From Actinomycetota bacterium (GTDB taxonomy: Bacteria > Actinomycetota > Geothermincolia > Geothermincolales > RBG-13-55-18), in the NCBI GenBank assembly GCA_014360645.1, contig JACIXD010000002.1:1-64000 (forward strand): a stretch of DNA of 64,000 bases, written 5' to 3'. Each line of letters begins with the position of its first letter. Position 1 is the stretch's first letter. The notes below the pieces were generated by a model. It made no database searches and was not told the origin of the DNA. It worked only from the letters and a program-made list of their open reading frames with translations. Both the position numbers and the translations under genes were made by a program. Of the stretch, positions 24,904-32,504 are shown piece after piece.

Positions 24904-25689
24904 TCATGTGTTCGCTCTTCCCTCCCCGCGACGCCGGACAACATCCTCCGCCCGCCGGTGTTCCGGAACAGCGGCCTGGACCTCGAAGGTCAGCTCCAGC
25001 GCTGTGCTCGGTTCGGTGAAACCCGCGTGTTCACTCCAGTAGAGGACCGGCCAGCCTTCCGCCAGTGCGATCTTTCTCAGTCCCCTCTGGGGGTTCACCG
25101 CCACCGGATGGCCCACCGCCCTCAGCAGCGGGAGGTCGGGGACGCTGTCGGAGTAGAAATAACAGTCCGCGAGATCGACCCCCCGCGACGCCGCGTATCC
25201 CCTGGCCAGATCGGCCTTGCCCTCCCCGTAGGGAAGGGGGCGCTCGAGCTCGTCGGTGAGGTAACCGTCCCTCACCGGGGCCTTGGCGGCTATCTTGTCG
25301 TCGGCTCCCAGCTGTACCCTCACCTTCTCGCACATGTATTCGCCCGCGGCGGTGGCGATGACCGTGAGGTGACCGCGCTCCCGGTGCTCGGCTATGCGTT
25401 CCGCCCCCTCCCGGAAGAGGCGGGGCATCACGCATGCCTCGTAGGCCTCGTCGAGCATGCGCACCAGCTCCTCTATGGGGTATTTCCCGCACTCCCGGAA
25501 AGTCCAGCGGTACACCTCTTCGCGCGGAAGGCGGTTAAGGCGGTAGAGGGTAGTGAACTTCACCGCCTTCCAGATGGCCTCCAGCCCCAGGAGCCTCTTC
25601 TTCACCATGTACAGGACCACCAGGTTTCCGTTGGCGCCGTCCAGCAGGGTGTGGTCGAGGTCGAAAAAGGCTATGGGTCGAGACTGCAT
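24904..25689 (-). CDS. HAD-superfamily (subfamily IB) phosphatase
   Basis: 261 residues. Motif I is FFDLDHTLLDG with nucleophile D10 and acid/base D12; motif II is the serine/threonine in VIATAAG; motif III/IV is YFYSDSVPDLPLL with the metal-binding aspartates. This layout matches SerB-like and CicA-like phosphatases acting on small phosphomonoesters, with a helical cap of type C1. ATG 25689 follows AAAAAAAGGAG. The frame stays open upstream through the repeat array to 26379, but that extension is repeat sequence, not protein. Confidence 0.88.
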   Translation of the reverse strand: MQSRPIAFFDLDHTLLDGANGNLVVLYMVKKRLLGLEAIWKAVKFTTLYRLNRLPREEVYRWTFRECGKYPIEELVRMLDEAYEACVMPRLFREGAERIAEHRERGHLTVIATAAGEYMCEKVRVQLGADDKIAAKAPVRDGYLTDELERPLPYGEGKADLARGYAASRGVDLADCYFYSDSVPDLPLLRAVGHPVAVNPQRGLRKIALAEGWPVLYWSEHAGFTEPSTALELTFEVQAAVPEHRRAEDVVRRRGEGRANT

Positions 25690-25712
25690 GTGATCTCCTT
25701 TTTTTCTAGAGA

Positions 25713-26052
25713 GCGTATGCGTGCCAGGCCTGGACCTCGCTGCGCTCCGTCCAGGCACTGGACACCGCAGCGCCTGCGGCGCTGTCGCTTCCGCGATGCA
25801 GGCTTTCGATGGAGAAATGATAACACCCGGCCCCCCGTGCACCGGCACCGTAGCGCCTCCAGCGCTGTCGCTTCCGCGATGCAGGCTTTCGACTGAGAAA
25901 TGATAACGCCCTGCCCCCGTGCACCGGCACCGTAGCGCCTGCGGCGCTGTCGCTTCCGCGATGCAGGCTTTCGATGGAGAAATGATAACACCCGGCCCCC
26001 CGTGCACCGGCACCGTAGCGCCTCCAGCGCTATCGCTTCCGCGATGCAGGCT
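25713..26052 (+). repeat. Second tandem array, four units of 82-83 bp, same leader as the array at 7121
   Basis: The first 40 bases (25713-25752) are identical to the leader at 7121-7160. Repeat cores begin at about 25763, 25846, 25928 and 26011. Each has two hairpins matching those of the first array. The closing pair of hairpin 1 is C-G in the first unit (CAGCGCC/GGCGCTG) but T-A in array 1, a compensatory change. Two units replace the loop region with CTCCA. Hairpin 2 keeps its stem with a TTCC loop. A degenerate fifth copy may lie near 26093. It separates the alcohol dehydrogenase stop from the HAD gene start. Confidence 0.93.
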
Positions 26053-26150
26053 GCCGTTCAGCACCGGATGACGCCGCGCCCCCATTTCGGTCGGCACCGC
26101 TGCGCATCCCCGCGATCGTCTTCCTGCAAAGGGACTGCCGTCAATTTCCA

Positions 26151-27368
26151 TCATATGGTGAACACTATCTTGATCGCTTTCTCGCGGCCCTTGTTGAGGG
26201 CGGTATCCAGAGCCTTCGGCCACTCGTCCAGGGTGAAGCGGTGGGTGATGAGATGCGAGAGGTCGGCCCTGCCCTCCGCGAACAGCTTCAGGGCCAGCTC
26301 GAAGGCATGCATCCTCTCCCCCTCCACCTCCTCGCTCCCGTAGACGTAGATACCCCGGAGGGTGAGCTCCTTGAGCCATACCGGCGTCCAGTCCACCTTC
26401 CTGACGGGGCTGATGCCCAGTAGGTTGTAGGTGCCCGCGTGGGCGAGCACGCGCAGCGAGAAATCCAGGGTCTCCGTGGACCCCACGGCGTCGAACACCC
26501 GGTCCACTCCGCCGATGAGGATGGGCTTGGCCATGAGGGGGGTGTACATCTTAGCTCCCGTCAGCTCCGCCACGCGCCGGTAGGTCTTCTTTCCCCCGGG
26601 CCTGATCACTTCCTCCACCCCCATGCCCTTCGCCACCTCGCTGTGGAAGGGGTCCAACTCCACGCCCAGGATGCGCGCGTCCGGGTGGAGGGCCTTGACG
26701 GATGCTATAGTGCACAGCCCCATAACGCCGAGCCCGATCACCATCACCGTCTCTCCGGGACGCATGCGGTTCCCAACCACCATGTGCAGGGCTACCGCGA
26801 AGGGCTCCGTGAGCACCGCGTTCTCGTCGCTCACGTTCTCCGGCACCCTGTAGAGCTGGTCGGCATGGGCCACCCCCATCTCGCTGATGAATCCGGGTAC
26901 CCCCGCGGTGTTGCCCACGAACATCCCCGCCGCCAGCTCTCCCTCCGTCCAGTTCTCGCATATACCGTGGCTCCCGTCCGCGCATACGCGGCAGGGAGGG
27001 TCGATGCGCCGCTGCCGGCATCCCAGGGCGGGCATCACCGTCACCCTGTCCCCCACCTCGAATCCCTCGACCTCCTCCCCTTTCTCCGCTATCTCGCCGC
27101 ACACCTCATGTCCGATGACGAAGGGGAAGGAGGCGAAGGGCTGCAGGGTCAGGCTCTCGTGGCACTTCACGATGCTGAGGTCGCTGCCGCAGAAACCCGC
27201 GAGCTTCGGCCTCACCTTGACCCAGTCGGGTCCCGGCAGCCCCGGCTCCTCCACCTCCCGCACCCGGGCTGGGGCCAGCCGCGAGGTGAGGACCTCGGGC
27301 CGGCGGTCACAGAGAGCCCCCGTGAGCAGGTATTTCGGTATGCTGTACTCGAAGGTGAGCGCCTTCAT
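26151..27368 (-). CDS. Zinc-dependent alcohol dehydrogenase (medium-chain dehydrogenase/reductase)
   Basis: 405 residues from ATG 27368 (GGGGGAGAGG upstream). The catalytic zinc ligands are the cysteine in GFCGSD, the histidine-glutamate in IGHEVCGE, and a glutamate in LTEPFAVALH. The structural-zinc lobe is present but altered: four cysteines in CRQRRIDPPCRVCADGSHGIC, with longer first spacing. The nucleotide fold is VIGLGVMGLCTI. It oxidises an alcohol or polyol using NAD(P). The group resembles threonine/sorbitol/glucose dehydrogenases more than ethanol dehydrogenase. Its neighbours are lipid genes, but the substrate is not evident. Confidence 0.87.
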   Translation of the reverse strand: MKALTFEYSIPKYLLTGALCDRRPEVLTSRLAPARVREVEEPGLPGPDWVKVRPKLAGFCGSDLSIVKCHESLTLQPFASFPFVIGHEVCGEIAEKGEEVEGFEVGDRVTVMPALGCRQRRIDPPCRVCADGSHGICENWTEGELAAGMFVGNTAGVPGFISEMGVAHADQLYRVPENVSDENAVLTEPFAVALHMVVGNRMRPGETVMVIGLGVMGLCTIASVKALHPDARILGVELDPFHSEVAKGMGVEEVIRPGGKKTYRRVAELTGAKMYTPLMAKPILIGGVDRVFDAVGSTETLDFSLRVLAHAGTYNLLGISPVRKVDWTPVWLKELTLRGIYVYGSEEVEGERMHAFELALKLFAEGRADLSHLITHRFTLDEWPKALDTALNKGREKAIKIVFTI

Positions 27369-27633
27369 CCTCTCCCCCTTTCCGCCCCGCACGCCGACGG
27401 CATCACTCGCCTCGGACCTCGCCTTCGACGCACGGGACAACCCTCACCGGATCCCGTTCCGGCGATCTCCCGTCTCCCCGTCCATCCTCGACGCCTTGAC
27501 GGCCATCTCACCCTGCACGGCGCCGGGCTAGGAGCGGGGAAGACTCCCCGTCCGTCTTCCGCTCTCGATCCCGCCGGCCCGGCTCCGTAATCCGAACGTA
27601 TCCGCCGTCGACTCCCGCCGCGAGACGGTCTCC

Positions 27634-28419
27634 TCACTGGCCCTTGAACTCCGGGGGGCGCTTCTGTAGGAAGGAGGTTATCCCCTCCATGACGTCGGCG
27701 GTGCTCACCGCGATCCCCTGCATGGAGGCCTCCATCTCCAGGCAGGTCTCCAGGTCCGACTCAAAGGAGCGGTTGAGCATGCGCTTGATCATCCCGATGG
27801 CGCGCGTGGGCCCGGTGGCCAGTTTCCGCGCCTCCTCCATGGCCTCCTCCATGAGGCGCTCGTGGGGCACCACCCGGCTCACCAATCCCAGCTCCAGCGC
27901 GCGCCGGGCGTCCACGGGCTCGCCCGAGAACATCAGCTCCTTGGCCCGCGAGAGCCCTACCAGGCGCGGCAGGAAGAAGGTCCCGCCCGCGTCCGCCACC
28001 AGCCCGCGGCGCACGAATATCTGGATGAAGCGCGCCTTCTCGGAGGCGATGAGGATGTCGCAGGCGAGGGCGAAATTGCAGCCCGCGCCGGCGGCGTCCC
28101 CGTTGATGGCCCCGATGACCGGCTTCTCCATAAGCGCCAGGGACCTGATGCAGCGCGAGTAGATATGGGTGGAAAGCCGCATGCCCATGGGGGTGTGGGC
28201 GTCCGCCCTCGCGCCTCCCCCCGTGAGGTCGGCCCCGGTACAGAACCCCCTGCCCTCGCCGGTGATCACCACCGCCCTGGCGTCGTCGTCCTGGTGCAGC
28301 TCCTCGAAACGCTGGATAAGGGCATAGAGCATGTTGTAGTTGAAGGCGTTCATCTTCTCCGGCCGGTTCAGGGTTATTACCTCCACCTGTCCCTCGCGCC
28401 GGAACAGGACCTCTTCCAT
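27634..28419 (-). CDS. Enoyl-CoA hydratase/isomerase family protein
   Basis: 261 residues of crotonase fold. The oxyanion-hole segments are GEGRGFCTGADL and INGDAAGAGCNFALACDILIA. Typical crotonase helices follow (RLVGLSRAKELMFSGEPVDARRALELGLV). It would hydrate or isomerise an enoyl-CoA in beta-oxidation, a role in keeping with the acyl-CoA dehydrogenases and acyl-CoA synthetase in this region. AAGGAGGGAG precedes the ATG. The specific reaction cannot be assigned; the usual catalytic glutamates are not obvious by eye. Confidence 0.9.
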   Translation of the reverse strand: MEEVLFRREGQVEVITLNRPEKMNAFNYNMLYALIQRFEELHQDDDARAVVITGEGRGFCTGADLTGGGARADAHTPMGMRLSTHIYSRCIRSLALMEKPVIGAINGDAAGAGCNFALACDILIASEKARFIQIFVRRGLVADAGGTFFLPRLVGLSRAKELMFSGEPVDARRALELGLVSRVVPHERLMEEAMEEARKLATGPTRAIGMIKRMLNRSFESDLETCLEMEASMQGIAVSTADVMEGITSFLQKRPPEFKGQ

Positions 28420-28503
28420 GTCTCCCTCCTTGTTCGCCGCCGCTGCCTCATACTCTTCCCGGGCCGGCCCCGGACCCCTCCGCTGGCACCGGGGTTTCCG
28501 TCC

Positions 28504-29160
28504 TCAGACCTCCTCGACCCTCCCGGAGTCCCGGGGGACGAGGGCGAGAAGATCGGGGCCCAACAACCTCTGTACCGCTTCCCTGATCTCCCGTGCCGTG
28601 TTGCGCAGGAAGTCCATGGACTGCCCCAGGGGATCGTCTATGCTGAAACGGTGGTCGTAGAGGTGGAAGTAATGCAGGAAAAAGGACTGCAGCCTGGCGT
28701 TGAGCCCCGCTCCCCCCACCAGCTCCTCGAGACCCTCGATATGCCGTATCCATCTCCTCAGCTCGCGCAGTCGTTTTTCGGGGTCCCGCTCGTCCAGGCC
28801 GCGCCCCTTCACCTCACCCTGCAGCACGAACTCCTTGAGGGTGAACACCCTGTCCACCGCCTCCTGATGGCGGGTCAGGAGGCGGGAGCTGTTGTGCATG
28901 GCCATAGCGAGGATGAGATCCGACTCCGCAATGTCCTCCTCCTCAAGAGGCCTCGCCCTGTGCCCGGAGACGTCGAGGCCCAGGGACCGCATCACCTCCA
29001 CCACTTCAGCGGGAGGGGCCTCTCCCGGCACCGCCTCCAGCCCTGCGGAGGCCAGCCGGACCTCGCATCCGCCGTTGCGCCCGGCCAGCAGAGCACGGGC
29101 GAAGGCCTCGGCCATGGCGCTGCGGCAGATGTTTCCCGTGCACACGAACAGTATCTTCAA
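28504..29160 (-). CDS. Low-molecular-weight protein tyrosine phosphatase family (possibly arsenate reductase-like)
   Basis: 218 residues starting at TTG 29160. The P-loop C7-T-G-N-I-C-R13-S immediately after the first strand (KILFVCTGNICRSAMAEAF) is the hallmark of LMW phosphatases. A DP motif, DERDPEKRLREL, would supply the general acid aspartate. The protein is about 60 residues longer than the usual 150-160, with an extra helical C-terminus. It may dephosphorylate protein tyrosine or arginine. Nothing nearby identifies a substrate. Confidence 0.8.
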   Translation of the reverse strand: MKILFVCTGNICRSAMAEAFARALLAGRNGGCEVRLASAGLEAVPGEAPPAEVVEVMRSLGLDVSGHRARPLEEEDIAESDLILAMAMHNSSRLLTRHQEAVDRVFTLKEFVLQGEVKGRGLDERDPEKRLRELRRWIRHIEGLEELVGGAGLNARLQSFFLHYFHLYDHRFSIDDPLGQSMDFLRNTAREIREAVQRLLGPDLLALVPRDSGRVEEV

Positions 29161-29374
29161 GCGTTCCGTCCTCGTGATCCCTCTCCCCGACGCGCCCCGC
29201 CTCTCACCGGGTGCTCGTTCCTTCTCCTTCCTCCGCTATTATCGCCTGCCGCGGCCGCGCGCTCAACGTTCGCCACCTGTGGCGCGGCTGCAGGCCGTCG
29301 CCCTCCGCCGCTCCGGGGTCAGCGAGCGGCCCATGTCCGCCGCGGCCGCGACCGTCCTGCGCGGCGGGCGGAGC

Positions 29375-31333
29375 TCACCGTCCGCCCCCCTTTCCCGCCA
29401 GGGAGAGGGCCGCCTCCCATCCCGTCTGTACCGCCTCCAGCAGCCGCGCGGGCTCGACTTCGTCGCCCACCTCCACGGTGGCCAGCCCGGCGGAGCGGGC
29501 TTTCTCCGCCAGCTCCCGCTCCGGCCGGGAGCCCACCGCCCACACCACGGCATCGGCCTCCATCTCCCGCTCCTCTCCCCGCATGGAGACCGTCACCGCG
29601 CCCTCTCGGACCTCCTTCACCCTTGCCGAGAGATAGAGTTCGCCGCGCTCTCTCAACTCGCGGTGCAGGAAGTATCCGTGGGAGGTGGCGGGCAGCACGG
29701 GAGGCTGGTCCCTCTCCTCCACCACCGTGACCGCGCAGCCCCTGGAGATGAGGTAATGGGCCGTCTCCATGCCCACGGGTCCAGCCCCCACCACCAGGAC
29801 CTTGCCGCGCACCTGGCGCCGCCCGAGCAGCACCTCCCTCGCCTCTGCGTTCATCTCCAGGTCCGTCCCCGGGAGCGGGGGGATGAAGGGTAAGGCGCCG
29901 CAGGCCGAGACCACCCCCGCCCAGTCCCGCTCGGAGAGTATGCCCTCGTCCGCCTCCCGGCCCGTCTCCACCTCGATGCCTAGGGAGCGCAGCCTCCGTA
30001 TCGCCCACTGCAGCCATTCCGCCAGGGACTCCTTGCCGGGAGGACGGGCGGCGGCCCGCAGCTGCCCGCCGGGCGAGCTCTCCCTCTCCACGATCCTCAC
30101 CGCGGATCCCCTCTCCCCCAGGGTCATGGCGGCCTGCAGTCCGGCCGGGCCCGCGCCCACCACCAAATAGGGCCCTCCACCCCTGCCGGTCGCCCTCCTC
30201 TCCTCCGCCTCCCGTCCGCAGGCGGGGTTGATGGTACAGGTCACCGGCTTGAGCTCGAACATGAGCCTCTCTATGCACCCCTGATTGCAGGAAAGACAGA
30301 ACCTGATGTCCTCGAACCGGCCTTCGGCCGCCTTGGCAAGGAAATGCGGGTCGGCGAGATGCTGTCGCCCGAAGGCCACCATGTCCGCCTTGCCCCGTGC
30401 CAACACCTCGCCGGCGATGCGGGGATCGTGAAGCTTTCCCACCACTATCACCGGGATCCCGACGTGCTCCCGTATGGCCGCGGCGCGCTCCACGTTTATC
30501 CCCGCCTGGTGATGGAACCCGGGGCAGGTGGGGTTGCCGGGCGAGTCGTAGACGCCGCAGGAGACGTGCAGCGCGTCCACCCCCTCCGCCACCAGCGAGG
30601 GCAGCAGGGGCAGCAGGTAGTCGAGGTCGTAACCGCCCTTCAGGAGCTCCGCCGACGAGAGTCGGAAGATCACCGGGAAGCCCGGCCCCACCTCGCGCCG
30701 TACCTCCCTCACCACCTCTCTGGCGAAACGCATCCTCCCCTCGCCGCTTCCGCCATAACCGTCCTCGCGCCGGTTGGAGTAGGGGGAGATGAACTGGCTG
30801 ATGAGGTAGCCGTGGGCGCCATGTATCTCCACCGCATCGAAACCGGCCTCGCGCGCTCTGCGGGCCGCGGCGGCGAAGGAGCGCGTAAGCTCCTCTATCT
30901 CCGCCACGCTCAGCTCCCTGGGGACCTGTCCCAGGGCGCGGCTGGGCAGCGCGGAAGGCGCCACCGGCTGCTCGCCGATCACCGCCGGGAAGGTCTCCCT
31001 CCCCGCGTGGTGGAGCTGCGCCGCCACCGCCGCGCCCCTGCGCTTCACCGCCGCCGCAAGCGCCTCCAGGCCCGGCAGGAAGGAATCGTCATAGATGCCC
31101 AGCTCGGAGAGGAAGCCCCTGCCTGAGGGGTGCACCGCGCACACCTCGGTGATGATCAGCCCCGCTCCCCCTTCCGCCCGGCGTTCCAGGTAGGTGAGGA
31201 GGCGCTCGGTGACCGTGCCCGACGTCGAGCCGTACCCCGTGCCCATGGCCGGCATCACCGCGCGGTTGCGCAGTCGCAGGCCGCCGATGCGGACCTCGTC
31301 CCACAAGGACACGCCCATGCGTCTCGCCTTCAC
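29375..31333 (-). CDS. NADH:flavin oxidoreductase / 2,4-dienoyl-CoA reductase-like (FMN, Fe-S, FAD)
   Basis: 652 residues, the length of the FadH/enoate reductase family. The N-terminal Old Yellow Enzyme barrel binds FMN and has IHGAHGYLISQFISPYSNRR, with the HGAH motif contacting substrate. The [4Fe-4S] ligands are in CLSCNQGCIERL and the later cysteine CGRE. The C-terminal half holds two nucleotide folds: VVGAGPAGLQAAMTL for FAD and VVGAGPVGMETAHYLI for NAD(P)H. It reduces enoyl- or dienoyl-CoA or other enoates. An internal ATG (31318) is an alternative start. It is followed by an SDR gene transcribed in the same direction. Confidence 0.92.
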   Translation of the reverse strand: MKARRMGVSLWDEVRIGGLRLRNRAVMPAMGTGYGSTSGTVTERLLTYLERRAEGGAGLIITEVCAVHPSGRGFLSELGIYDDSFLPGLEALAAAVKRRGAAVAAQLHHAGRETFPAVIGEQPVAPSALPSRALGQVPRELSVAEIEELTRSFAAAARRAREAGFDAVEIHGAHGYLISQFISPYSNRREDGYGGSGEGRMRFAREVVREVRREVGPGFPVIFRLSSAELLKGGYDLDYLLPLLPSLVAEGVDALHVSCGVYDSPGNPTCPGFHHQAGINVERAAAIREHVGIPVIVVGKLHDPRIAGEVLARGKADMVAFGRQHLADPHFLAKAAEGRFEDIRFCLSCNQGCIERLMFELKPVTCTINPACGREAEERRATGRGGGPYLVVGAGPAGLQAAMTLGERGSAVRIVERESSPGGQLRAAARPPGKESLAEWLQWAIRRLRSLGIEVETGREADEGILSERDWAGVVSACGALPFIPPLPGTDLEMNAEAREVLLGRRQVRGKVLVVGAGPVGMETAHYLISRGCAVTVVEERDQPPVLPATSHGYFLHRELRERGELYLSARVKEVREGAVTVSMRGEEREMEADAVVWAVGSRPERELAEKARSAGLATVEVGDEVEPARLLEAVQTGWEAALSLAGKGGGR

Positions 31334-31352
31334 CCTCTTCCCCGCCCAGCTT

Positions 31353-32123
31353 TCAGGCGGATATCTCCCTTCCGCCGTCGATGAGGATCACCTGGCCGGT
31401 CATGTACCTGGAGGCGTCGGAGGCCAGGAAGATGGCCAGCCCCACCATCTCCTCGGGCTCGGCCATCCGCCCCAGGGGGATGGAATTGAGGGCCGCCTGC
31501 AGGATGGCCTCGTTCCCCCACAGGGCCTGGCTGAAGTGGGTCTTCACCAGTCCGGGGGCGATGGCGTTCACCCTCACCCCCTTCGGCCCCCACTCCTGGG
31601 CGAAGACCTTGGTGAGCATGTTCACCGCCGCCTTGGACATGGAATATACGCCCAGGAAGGGCGTGGGACAGAAAGCGGCCTCGGAGGAGACGTTGATCAC
31701 GGAGCCGGAGCCTTTTTCGCACATCACCTTCCCCACCTGCTGGGTGAGGAAGAACACCCCCTTCACGTTCACATCCATGATCTTGTCGTAAGCCGGCTCC
31801 TCCACTTCCGCGGTGCCGCAGAAGATGGGATTGGTGGCGGCGTTGTTCACCAGGATGTCTATTGTGCCATATTTTTCCAAAGTGCCCTCTACCAGCCGCC
31901 GGATACCCTCCATATCGCCCATGTGGGTGGGGATGACGTAGGCCTCTCCTCCCGCGGCCTCGATCCCCGACTTCACCTTCTCCAGGTCCTCCGCCTTGCG
32001 GCTCGCCAGGACCACCTTGGCGCCCATCTCCGCGTATCCCTCGGCTATGGCACGCCCTATGCCCCGGCTGCCTCCCGTGACGATGGCTATCTTTCCCTCC
32101 AGGGAGAACTGCTCGCGGTACAT
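31353..32123 (-). CDS. Short-chain dehydrogenase/reductase (SDR)
   Basis: 256 residues. The NAD(P) motif is VTGGSRGIGRAIAEG, with NNAATNPIF as the second, and the catalytic residues are the serine in NVSSEAAFC and Y-x-x-x-K in YSMSKAAVN. An acidic residue after strand 2 is not obvious (ASRKAEDL), so NADP(H) is possible. It oxidises or reduces a hydroxyl, likely a hydroxyacyl-CoA or similar given the lipid-gene neighbourhood. AAGGAGG precedes the ATG, with 19 bases to the next gene (the enoate reductase). Confidence 0.93.
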   Translation of the reverse strand: MYREQFSLEGKIAIVTGGSRGIGRAIAEGYAEMGAKVVLASRKAEDLEKVKSGIEAAGGEAYVIPTHMGDMEGIRRLVEGTLEKYGTIDILVNNAATNPIFCGTAEVEEPAYDKIMDVNVKGVFFLTQQVGKVMCEKGSGSVINVSSEAAFCPTPFLGVYSMSKAAVNMLTKVFAQEWGPKGVRVNAIAPGLVKTHFSQALWGNEAILQAALNSIPLGRMAEPEEMVGLAIFLASDASRYMTGQVILIDGGREISA

Positions 32124-32504
32124 CTGTGGTTACCTCCTTCTCGCCATACCTACCTGCGCGCCCCGCCGGTGCGCTTGAGAGGATTCTACCACCGTTGCGA
32201 CCTCGCTGCATGGGAGGGGGGCATCCCGGCGGGGGCGGGACCGCCGCGCCCGTATCGGGCGATGCGCTTGTCCTCCATGCCGGAGGGCGTCTCGGGTCCT
32301 CGTGCACGGACCTCCGGCCATGTCGTACAATAGGACCCGACAGAGGCGGCGGAGAGGGAGGTCTCTCCGTCAAGCGATGGAGCTTCCGGCGGCCGGATGC
32401 CCGAGTCGCGGAAACGAGGCGGGCGGAGCGGCAAAGCCGGCTTTTCGCGATCGCACGGGCACGGGAACGAGCACGGGAGACACCGCGCCGGGGACACGGG
32501 CGGC
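32124..32504. other. Divergent intergenic region between SDR and DUF2207 genes
   Basis: 381 bases. A possible plus-strand promoter has TACAAT at 32326-32331 with TGCACG (3 of 6) 17 bases upstream. No gene or RNA is evident. Confidence 0.4.

Noticed and set aside
25690-26379. N-terminal extension of the HAD phosphatase (or a separate repeat protein)
   Set aside because: The extension is a read-through of the structured repeat array, whose period is not a multiple of three; the true ATG at 25689 has a strong ribosome site.
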